Source: Ophiothrix spiculata (Eukaryota > Echinodermata > Ophiuroidea > Amphilepidida > Ophiotrichidae). Taken from it: 25,979 bases of DNA. The notes below the pieces were generated by a model that had not been told where the DNA came from, searched no databases, and saw nothing but the letters and a program-made list of their open reading frames with translations. Positions 1 to 10,800 of this stretch are shown piece by piece (the first letter of the stretch is position 1; the number at the start of each line of letters is the position of its first letter). Location of the stretch: NCBI GenBank assembly GCA_000969725.1, contig JXSR01S063446.1. One strand, given 5' to 3'. The position numbers were made by a program, and so were the translations under genes.

Positions 1-673
1 AGGAGGGCTAGGTTTTGGTTGCTGACAGTTGGACTTTGAAACATGAGTTTGGGACACCACCACTATATAGGATATATTGTAAGTATGTGCAACCAGAAAA
101 AGGGTTGTTTTTGTACATCAGCAATATTCAACATTCTTGATTAGTGGTCTATGCCTATTATGCCTATGGTGTGAGACCCAAGTTTTAGAGCAATCTATCA
201 GCATATATGTTTACGTTTAAGGTAATTAGATTGCCTTAGAGTAATAATAATTTGTTTAAAAGTAAACATCATGGCATGGTAATAAACTGCACATTTGTTC
301 TGTCAAATCAAAAAGATGCAATATACAAAATACAGTCTCAAATAAATGTTTCATTTTTGAGACAACTTTTAAAAGGCTGATAAAGTGCATTATCTTGATG
401 TGACAGTACAAAGTCTTCATACATCTTGACTCTACTATTAACTTTAACATTGAGTGCCATATTCATTCCACTAAGTTCCAATTTTCCATCTAAATTGTGC
501 AGAAATCAACTGTGTTTTTGAATAAAATACTGACAGATGTGAACAATGCAAGTGTAGTTTCACCTGTCACGAGGTAAGGCACCTATAGAGGGTCTAGGGG
601 CAGTGCCCCAGACACTCTTGCCCTTTAACACTATTATAATGACCATTGGTTGGCTTATATGACACATACTTTC

Positions 674-770
674 ATTAATTCAAGGATGATCTGATTTTGT
701 ACAATATTTTGTGAAAAAGAATACTGAAAACTTTAGTCATATTCATAAAAATATTGAATATCAGTATAAT
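674..770. repeat. Dispersed repeat, copy 1 (partner at 25075-25165)
   Basis: It shares an ordered series of blocks with 25075-25165: TTAATTCAAGGAT, GATATTTTG-like, CTGAAAACTTT and CATTCATAAAAATA (with small differences). Same orientation, diverged, with small gaps. The family was not recognised. Confidence 0.6.
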
Positions 771-1039
771 AAATAGTGAAATATGCCATCTCTGATTGTG
801 AAATGTTTGAGATATTCGACACAGATACCCTTTGCAGGATATGAATCCTTTCATCTCTACCTCTTTGAGATAAGAGATGACCAACCAAACTCTGATTGGG
901 AAGAGGACTTACTGGAACATGAATTGGCACTGAATGGAATGAATACTATAATACAAACAAACAGTGTTTTTTTACAAACATGATCAATCCTAATTATATT
1001 AGGACTTGCTGTCAAAATACGGATGACTGAAGGCCTTGA

Positions 1040-1172
1040 AAAATCAACTGGTGCCCATGGTTGCCTGCCGGTTCTGGATGGCTTTTGGTCGTTGGCTATT
1101 GTTTATTCAGGTTGAACCAGCCAGAATAGCTCAGGCAACCGCCGGTTGAGTTTTGAAGCGGCCCCTATGTAG
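1040..1172. repeat. Palindromic dispersed repeat, copy 1 (partner at 20114-20208)
   Basis: It holds GTTGCCTGCCGGTT, then TTGGCTATTGTTTATTCAGG, then CCGCCGGTTGAGTTTTGAAGC. The same pieces (GGTTGAGTTTTGAAGC, the (A)CAATAGCCAAC block and the GTTGCCTGC block) recur at 20114-20208, partly in inverted order. This fits a foldback element inserted twice in the window. Confidence 0.6.
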
Positions 1173-1983
1173 AGTTTCAACAATAATGCAGTATTTAGAG
1201 TTCTAGCAATTACTGTAGGAGTGGTAATTTTAGCGCTGCATTTATTTTCATGCTCTTTGAACTTAATTGCTAAGCGAAAATAAATGCACCATGAAAATTG
1301 TGTAATGTACTGCGCACAATAAAATGTTCACTTCTTGTACAAAATTAACACATGAAATGATTACAATTTGGGCGTGCGTAAAAATATTTATGTTTAACGG
1401 TACCCGGTACATCAAAAGATATATACTTCGATTAAAGCACACAACTACGTGTAGTAGGTGTGCAACTCCGTAATTCTTCACCTTTTTGAGTGGCTTCAGA
1501 CTCAAAACATATAGTTATTTTTAATGACCTAAATGCATGTTGCATATTTTACAAAGTGTCCTTGCTGAACAGATGCAACTTACAACTATATTCTGATGTC
1601 AGTGATGCATACAAAATGTGCACAACTGAGAATGGATCTATTTAGTGATCAGCATATCACATACAAAGTTCTTCTTGAGGGCTAAAAAAGTCAAACCACA
1701 AGTAACATGCTTTAACATTATTTACAGTGTATGGCCATGCTTGGAAGTATGTATTAACATTGAGCACATTGAAAAAGTGAATCCAATTACCCGGTCAAAT
1801 ATATCTCAAATTAGAAAATGGACAAATGAACAAGCAAAAAAAAAATCATTTAAGACTGATTTTGTTTTTTGAATTTGGGACATACCCAATTGGTCTTTAT
1901 TGGTTATGAGCTTCAGCACCTATCCAACATGCACTTTCGGTTTTACAATGACAAACAAACTTTAAAATAAAGATTATTGTAAA

Positions 1984-2329
1984 GATCAGGTTCAAATTAA
2001 ACTTGGACAGCCAGAAATACGATATTTGCCTAGAAGCAACCGATATTGCAGGTGAAAACATCATCATTCAGCTGATTTGTGATTTAGAACTTGATTGTAA
2101 TTGGAAGTGACGTCATTACGATGTTGAAGATGACAATTTGTGAGATGTTTCTTAATGGTTCTGTCCCAGGCATGTGACAGGCTCATTCTCACACCTTCAC
2201 TTCAGTTAGGGGATGGTTGTTCCACCCAATGGCTTCCTCAACTTCAGTGTATAACTAATTGTGCATCGGTTGCTCACAAGTAAATATAAAATTTCTAGTT
2301 GTCTATATAGATTTAATTTGAACCTGATC
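1984..2329. mobile_element. Foldback (MITE-like) element
   Basis: The ends are an inverted pair: GATCAGGTTCAAATTAAA at 1984 and its exact complement at 2312-2329. Weaker complementarity runs further in, where AGCAACCGAT occurs near both ends. About 346 bp with no coding capacity. The transposase family is unknown. Confidence 0.7.
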
Positions 2330-2458
2330 CTGCTATCAAATAAATAAGAGCAAACACAATCATTACAAAGAATCAGCCACACTGTAGTGGCAGGGATGGT
2401 TATGGCTTTTTGTAATTTTGCCTGAATTTGCCTGAAAATGTGAATTAAGATCCAAGCA

Positions 2459-2482
2459 TTTTTGCCTGAATTCAGGCAAAAA
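2459..2482. repeat. Perfect 24-bp palindrome
   Basis: Twelve bases, TTTTTGCCTGAA, are followed directly by their complement. Three more copies of TTGCCTGA-like sequence flank it (2418-2436 and 2497-2503), so it looks like a short local repeat array around the motif GCCTGA. Confidence 0.6.
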
Positions 2483-4803
2483 CCTGAAGATAATCATGCC
2501 TGAGTGGTAATGATGTAAAAATCTTGTGTAATCTAATTGGGGGCACACACACACCTTTATGACAATGATAATGGGGTGGCATCTACCATCATTTGATTAC
2601 AGAACAATTTTTCATCAGTACTGCTACAGTATGATCAGGGCTTTAACTGCCATTGTCTAAGCCTAATGCTTACAAGTTTGTTCTGGTCAATCAGCTGCAA
2701 AAATCAAAGGAGATTTTCATAAACCATGTTTGAGTTTAGAGTCTCTTTGATTTTTGGGCATATCATGGGCGTAATAAAGGTTTTGACAAAAAATTTGACT
2801 GTTGTGAAAATATTTTGAACAAAAATAATTCTGTAATCAAGAAAAATCCTGAAGAATCACACCCCTGGAATATTTTAATGATAACAATCTTGATTTAATT
2901 TGCTGCAGTCAAAAAGAAAAGTGGGTAAATCATAATTACCTTGTCTTATTGGTCAGAGTGAAACAAACCAAATAGTATAAAGGATTTCTGACTTTTGGAA
3001 GTGTGACCCATTGTAACAACAATTATATCCCAAAGTCTGACAGCAACAGTCCATGTGCTGGACAACAAATAATGCCATCACTGGCAATAGCTTTTGAAAA
3101 TAAAGGTCTCTTAAAAATGCTTGTCACCTTTTGGTGCTTGGATATCATGATGGGTTGTTGAGACTTAAGTTGAATTCATTTTTTGATCCAACTGTTCACG
3201 ATGTGTCACTGTTACCAAAACAAAGAAAGGTAATGGATGTTGGCTTTTCATACTTGCAACAAACGTTTTCAAGATTGGCATCGTTCAAGGTTGAGATTTA
3301 TACGTACTTAAAATATTTGACTTCGCATTGTTGCAACCACCACAACAGACAACCCGAAATCAACTTCAGTGACAGAATAAAACATGATCAGTTTCAGCAT
3401 TCAGATCTGTTTCTACAGGATGTATCAATTTTGAAATATACAAATGCTTATAAGGCCGTCATGATTTCACTGCTTATCTCAATGCTCAACAAAATGGTGA
3501 TTTGGCCCTGCAAGTCTGCAACTAAGAAAAATTTCTTACAGAAGCATAGGGCCTAAAACACAAACTTGCTAAAATTCTTGAGCAAATATTACAAGATATT
3601 AGGAATGGTGTCATGTATGCTGTGGTAAGGCTTTATGATGATAAAACATTGTTTAATGTTTTCATCTAACAAAGTAAAATAATGCAAATATATATATTAT
3701 ACATTCCAGAAATTGAGTAAAATTAGTTTTAATAGTCATCTGAAACAAACCTTTTCATTCTGGGCAGGTTCAAATCGCATTGTGCGTGAACAACAAACCA
3801 ATTAAATCGATCATCAAATCATGCAGCAACAGAACTGTCAAATCATGCGAGCTCACGAGTATCGCGTGAGTTGCATGTGAACTTTAACCTCGGAGCACAA
3901 GACGCGTAAAAGTGAAAAGTTTTTTTCTTCACACGACTATAGCACGTTTTAATAATAGTGTAGGAGCTTTAAGATAAACAATTAAATCCTAGTGGCCTAA
4001 GGAACACTAGTTTACAAAAGCTGTCATATTATGAAATAACATTGATCATAATGTTAACAAAAAAGTACCTGTTTGTCATAAATTATTTTGATCAGAGCCA
4101 ATTGTTACATGTATACAAAGGGTAATGCTAAGTGTTTGCTTTAAGGCAGGGGCATACAAGCTGTTTAAGACATACATTGTGACAATGAGCACATGATGAA
4201 TGGCTATATTTTGGTTAAGTGTGATAAGGGGGCCGCTTTAAATCTCAACTGGCGGTCAACCAATGATCTATTACACATGTGTAAAGATCATTCACCTGAA
4301 AAGACCAAGTGGGTCTTGAAATCTTTTGTTCTCGGGATTGCTGAAATGCAGATATGGAGGTGACATACACATCACCTTATAGGCCAGACATAAGGCAAGT
4401 AAAACACCTATGTATACAAGATATGATCAGCCAGTAAAATAAAGGATTATAGAGTTTGGACAAACCACCACAAAATTAATTATCCCTTCATTCATTTCCA
4501 CCTCAAGTTATCAAGAGTATCCAACAATATTGTCAAGTATACCTGCAACAGCTTGTATATCCCTGCAAACATCAAACCTTGAATTTGACAAAGGCTCTTT
4601 ACTTTACCTTTAGAACTATTTACATTAATACAATTTGTGTTGGACACACAGTTATAAATTACAATGTTGTCAATGTTGTGTACATAACTTCACCAATAGT
4701 GCAAGAGTCCTTGGTAAAGAGGAAAAAAGGCCAGATATTCAAAAAAAGAAAAGAGAGCTGTGTGTGTTGCTGCAGCAGGCTGCCTGCACTAGCTAGCTCC
4801 CCA
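2483..4803. other. Downstream DNA without a recognised gene
   Basis: An open frame at 3131-3556 on the plus strand has no ATG for its first 34 codons and resembles no family I know. It is not called as a gene. A short inverted pair, AAAAATCAAAG and its complement, brackets about 2699-2756. The part nearest exon A (4500-4803) would be its 3' untranslated region if that exon is used. Confidence 0.5.
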
Positions 4804-4873
4804 TCAATCAGCAGGAGGCATAAAGTTCGCGGCCTGTTGTTTAACTCTCTTCTCATACTCGTGCTTGTTCTGT
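4804..4873 (-). CDS. UBE2I: UBE2I alternative last exon A (farthest)
   Basis: The acceptor TTGCTCATTGCAG has a weaker pyrimidine tract than those of B and C. One base (A) completes Thr138, then 22 codons and TGA (4806-4804) follow. The tail opens [10 protein letters not shown], then KQQAANF, and ends MPPAD. It is the most diverged: the QA(R/K)K(F/Y) block seen in human, B and C is replaced, removing two basic residues, and the end is acidic. The predicted protein is about 160 aa. No AATAAA was seen in the first 300 nt downstream; an AGTAAA variant lies near 4598. It could be the distal exon of a rare isoform or a decaying copy. Confidence 0.8.
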
Positions 4874-7800
4874 CTGCAATGAGCAATATATAGCAAGAAC
4901 ACCATCACTTATTGGGTACAATTTTACTCATCAATGTGCAAGCTCAAAACTTAGTAGCATAACTGAGGAAAATTATAAAAGGATGGATGTAATTTAAGAC
5001 ATTTTACATGTAGCAATAAGTTGAAGGCAGCACATCCGGGCCAGTATATCTCATTATTCAATTTTTTATAACTGAAGAAATGAGACACATACACAGCAAG
5101 ATTACTGCAACCCACTGGTTGGCAAAACTGCAGAGAACCACCGCTTGTTCATCAACTTGGTGTAAAACAGCATTATATGGTTCTCTAAAGGTTTACTGTT
5201 AAGATACCCTATGTAACTCCAGAGTACACATGTTGCTACCATCCAAGCTGATGAACTGTCGATGGTTCTCTCCAGTTAACCAAAGTAAGTTGTAGTAATA
5301 TTGCTGTGTAGCATTACATGGAGTGCTATATTTTGTCAAAATTCTGAAACAAAATGTATAGAGCACCTGTTCTACTATGGGCTAAAATAATACAGAAACA
5401 ACCTGCTGCAAGGACATGATAATTGATAATCAAGTAAAGAATGGTTTGAACTTCTGCACTACCTTTTTATGGCTTACCTGAGACTGGTCAAGGTACCAAC
5501 CGCATCCTAAGGTGGTCTTATTGGCTGATTACGTTCCTGAACAGCTGCTTTAGATCCTCAGCCTGTTTTATTAGCTTTGATAAAATTCCTGAAAATCCTA
5601 ATTTGAAGGAACTTAATCACAGCCAATAAGACATGATTGTGAGGCCCTAAGCCGTTCTTATTGACTCTGATTTAATTCTTGAAAAGACTAGCTATATGGT
5701 TGGTTCAATGAAAATTATTCCAGGTAAACAATAAAAAAGTGTAAGTTTGAACCATTATTAACTTATATCTATATTGCTACATATGAATCTTCATCATTAC
5801 ATAGTATTCAGATCTTATTTACATTGTATTTCTACCAAAGAGGAATATGGGCAAATTTATGCAAGATTAAAATTTAAATGAAACAGAATAACATTTCTTA
5901 TACTAGTAACTTAAAGTAGTCCAAACCTGCACACACCTCCTCAGCCTTTACTAAGTCTCCCATCGGGATGGGATAATAAATCTCCCATCGGGATGGGATA
6001 ATATGTTATCTAATAGCTAATCATCTATATACAGAATGTACACACATTCACAATTTACATACAAGTGTTGCACTACTTTTATCATGCCATTGGCATTATC
6101 TTGTTTTGTACAGTGAACTATACATATCACATTAAAAATAAACCATGTTGTAAGCAATGAGCAAACCTAGCTATATCTCTGATCATAAACATTGTCAAAA
6201 CTCTTTTGATGCAACACTGCCAAATCTTTTACGCTTTGATCATGCAGAAAATAATAACACTGTTACTACATGCTTTGGTCACATAAATAGAAATAAAACA
6301 TCATGCTACACTTGGAAGAAACTAAACTAACACGTTAGTTGAGTTGGGATGTAAAGGATTATTTGCAAAGTTGATGCTAAACTGCTTATCTGTGTCCCAT
6401 CCTCACCAAATTTTGAATCTTGACGCATATCTTACATGCATTTAGTTCCAAAATTGTGGGCCTAGTACTACCCTTGGTGGTATGATCGCAGTATAAGTGC
6501 ACCATTGCACAAATTTGCAATTACTACTTGGAACATAAGGTAAATTGGCACCTTGGGATGATACTTGGTTGGGTAAACCCTTTACAGGTTACCGTAATAC
6601 AAATAGAAAGGGACTGCTTGAAGCTACCATAATAGAGGAGTAAAAATCCATTTGCTTCCCATGTTCCACTTGATGCAAGCAGCTCAAAGTTCACCCTATC
6701 ACTGCTAAACATGTTTTAAAAGCTGTAGTGCTTTTTAAATCTTGCTTGAAATCAATAGGCCTCCATCATATTGGCATTTATAATTCAATTTAGCTTATTT
6801 CTAGTTTCATGTAGTACAGTGCTCTTTTTGTCTACCATGAAGTTCCAGTCGACTCAATCAAACATTTCAAGTCCTTCACAAATTTATTGCATACTTTTAA
6901 ATCCCCTTAAGGCAGGAAGACAACATATAATTCACTGTACAGAACAAGTCATATGACCATAGCTAAATAAATCTGTATCCTCCATAGTCAATCAAAACAC
7001 ATTCTTGGATGCAGTGCAGGTGCAAATTTTCAATAAAAATAGATGTGTTTTTGTTTCCAATAAATGGTGTTTTGAAAGCAAAGGCAACTGGGGACAGAGA
7101 CGTGTTACGGGCCAACTCAGTATCTCCTCCTTTCCCTCTATCAATTTTTAGCACCGTATTTTCTGGCTTGCACGATTACTCTCTTCTCATATTCGCCTTT
7201 GTCCTGGCTGTAAATGGAAAGTAAACAAAATACCACACAAAAAAGATTTGGTTTATCGAAAGGAAAATTTCAAAAAATGAAAATAAAATAAAACATTACA
7301 TTGTACTGTATATAATAAGTCAAACAGTCAAAACAATGTTGAACGATCTTAAAATTCAGATCGCCAATGTCCAAATGAGTGAACAATCCAATGAAATTGG
7401 CTTCACTCTTTGGGCCTCAGATTTAAGATCTCAGTGCTATGCCTGCAGACCTCAAATTGACATCTAAGAAAAGTATGTTTTGGTTAAACAAGTCAAATAT
7501 TAATCACAACTTGGCATAATCTTAAAATTCAGATCAACAAAGACCAAATTGGTTAACACACCAATAGAATTGGTCGAACTCTTTAAGACTTCAGAATTAA
7601 GACCTCTCCTGCAGACCTCAAATCAACTTTACAGAAATTTTTTTGTGATAAAAAGCAAATATTCATAACAAATTAACAATGTGGTATTATATTAACATCA
7701 ACTGCCTTTAAACAAATTGGTGAATAAATATAATGGCTGGACCCTAGATTTCAGACCCGTGGTGTTACCGCTGACATGATTATGAGATCCTGAGCCATTC

Positions 7801-10800
7801 TTAAGAGACCTCAAAACACAAATCAAATATTCAAAACAACATGATCTTAAAATTCGGATCACCAAAGACCGAATAGGTGAACACATTGATGGCTAAACTC
7901 TTTTGGCCTCAGATTACAAATTAAACCTCAGTGCTAACCTGCAGACCTAAAATCAACTTCAAATAAAAACAAGTTTTGGTGACACAGATCAAACATTTTT
8001 AATTTGGCCAGACATATTGGTACTCATCGTGTTATGATCTACTAATTTACTAGTTCATAACTCATATTTTAGAATTTTCTGATATGTGGAAAATGTTATC
8101 AAATGCAATATGTAAAGTTTTTGTATATAATTAACATGTATTATGAGAAATGTTGTACAATTGTGTTTTGAGAAACATGGAAATAAATTGAAATTGAAAG
8201 TGTCAAAATGGAGTCAAGGTGGTTTAAGTCCATGATGTAAGTGAGAGCCTGGGGTCAAGAGTCCTAGTCCAGACTGGTTCTAACATTGTGGTTTATACTA
8301 CCGCTAAATGTTTCCTATAAAAATATGTCACCTTTCTAAAATGAAATTGCTAAATGGAAACCTTGCAAAAACAGTATACGTGAAACCTCACTAATGCAAA
8401 CTTCCTCAAAATATAAATTCGTTTGATACAAAGTGATTTTCAGAAATGTCCTTGATTTAATACTCAACATCATTCCTCTGATAAAGCATAATGTGAGCTT
8501 GATATGAACTTCAAGGCTCAAATTACTGCCAGCTAGAAGCAAATAGCTCAAGTTAATGCCATTTTGATACCAGTTGAACTAAGTTTGGCTTCGCCTTTTT
8601 TTCTTTATATCGATTTTCCATTTGAATCATAGATTCTATTAATCAAGCTGCTTATGATTCGCCACAGGTAAATCGTCACAACCAATTCACTTCATTTTAG
8701 TGAGTGAGTGCTTCCAATTTCAGAGAATATCTTACCAGTACCGAGATTGTAATAATTATCCTTTTGCAGCTTCTCATAACTTGGGTGGGCAGACAATGAT
8801 GGAAATATCATCATTTCATGGAAGGACACATAAAGGAGTTTAGATGCCAAGTGTACTCTTAAAATGCCACTGGATGGATAGAACATTTCTACATCAATTT
8901 ACTACAGCGAATTTGGGTTTAACAAATAAGACCTTTAACAGATAATAAAATTTTATCTCAGAAAATAAAATAAGATTTTACAGCAGAACAAGTTAGCTTA
9001 ATCAGTAAGGTGCTCAGGTCCAGTGCAAAAATTGAAAAATCTGACCCCAGCGGTGCCCAAGTTGAATGAGCTTGAAATTCCCTTGGACAAGGAACCACCT
9101 GATAAAATTGCTGTGGAAACCTATATGAAACTCAGGAGTTGATTCTGGCTGTGATGGTTAAATGTTAAAATCGAGGTTCAGCACCCCGAAAGATTGCTAC
9201 AGGACCTGGAATAACGCATACTCGAATGAACTTTACTTAGTTTACTTTCGTATATCCCATAATTCGGTCTCAAAAGTAGCCAACATGTGCAATCAACCAT
9301 ATCCGCACGCAGGTGACATCACAACGTAACATGTACACATAATAATATGGTTGATCATGCAAGTTACCCAGATATAATTGGGACATGAGAAAGTAGTCTA
9401 TCACCTGCCACAAAATTAGGGGGTACACTATAAATCCCTTGTAAATGCGTGAACAGTGGCACGTTCTGAATACATTTAACAGGGTGAAAAAGGGAGGAAG
9501 ACACCATTTATGATGGGAGTAAAGATATCAAATATCGCTCGGTAGATGGTCACAAAAACTTATATTGCACAGGCCTACTGCCGAACACAGAACAGGCATC
9601 ACACAGGTGTTACTATATTTGATAGGGAGGTGAGCAAGAGAACAATTATTGGTCAGATTTTGTTTTCAACAGTTATCAGCACCTCCTGGTCAGAATGAAG
9701 ACAGAAATTAAAATCAAACACAGAAATACTTGAACTCAGCTCAAATTAAGTTCAGATCAGTAAAATTAAACTTAATAATACAAGTACTGTATTAGTAGGT
9801 TTGGAAGAATAACATTATATTATGTTTCACAATGATGTTTAAATATTAGGCCATTTCAATCCTTTCCTCATAACCCCCGCCTTCTAAATTGTTTGGGGCA
9901 ATTTGCCTGCTATGCACAAAAAGCATACTAACAATACGATACTATTTATTAGAAGTCCCTTGCATTCCCAAAAAAATCTGTTTTTTAGTTTTTCCCCCAT
10001 AATTTTAATGTTTTCTTCCTCTACCAATGTAATGGCCTAACACTCTGAATTTTGTTCTTATTCTCCATGGACTTGCAGTACAGACTTGAACCCTTTGAAC
10101 CCTGGCCATTCCACGTGTAGATACTGCTGACCAGGCCAACCCATAAGCTTAACATCACTACTGTATGTAACCCCTTAAATTACTTTGATTTTGATGTTCC
10201 TTGCTTTATTTTTTTTTACAATAGCCAGAATTGTTCCAATAACCAGAATTCAAACAGGAATGTTATTTATGACTGATGACCAACATATCTGGGGAAGCGG
10301 GTTAATGTAGCGGTATTTCCCTCGCTTTGCACCAATGAGCCCATAGGACTGCCGTGGGTTCGATCCCCGGTCCAGGCGCTGTATGTCAATTTGGTTTTCA
10401 GCCCATACTCGCTTCCGAAGGTTTTTCTCCGGGCACTCCGGTCTTCCTCCTGCATTTAAAACTGTCACCAGATTTGTCCATCATAGTCTGCCCCCACCCA
10501 TGGGAAGCTGCATAAAGGGTACATATTACAATCTTACTACCGATAGGATATGCGCTTGAAAAGGCCGCAAAACGCCTAAATGAAGTGAAATGATTGTGAC
10601 GATCTACCTGCAGCGAATCATGAGCGGTTTGATCTAAATGGAAAAACGCTATACAAAAACCCAGTTATTATTATTATTATTATTATCTGACATGTACGTT
10701 GTAATCCATGGGCAAATTGCAATCAAATTCACAAAAAATGAGGAGTTATTGCCCTTTCTTGTGTAAAATAAAACAAAATGATCCATCAACCAAGGGCTCA

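Noticed and set aside
589-611. Short hairpin around GGGGCAGTGCCCC
   Set aside because: An isolated near-palindrome with no loop conservation, second copy or nearby transcript end to give it meaning.
2650-2700. Possible fourth last exon: minus strand reads Gln-Asn-Lys-Leu after a CAG
   Set aside because: The resemblance stops after four residues. There is no EYEKRV core and the splice phase does not match.
3131-3556. Open frame of 141 codons on the plus strand
   Set aside because: It is the longest frame in the window but starts with TTG, has no ATG for its first 34 codons, shows no family motif, and has no evident splice or promoter context.
4579-4893. Plus-strand frame of 104 codons
   Set aside because: It lies antisense to UBE2I last exon A and has no recognisable protein features.
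10291-10390. Possible functional tRNA gene (good B box)
   Set aside because: The A box and cloverleaf do not form a normal tRNA, and the sequence runs into a SINE body with a (TTA)n tail.
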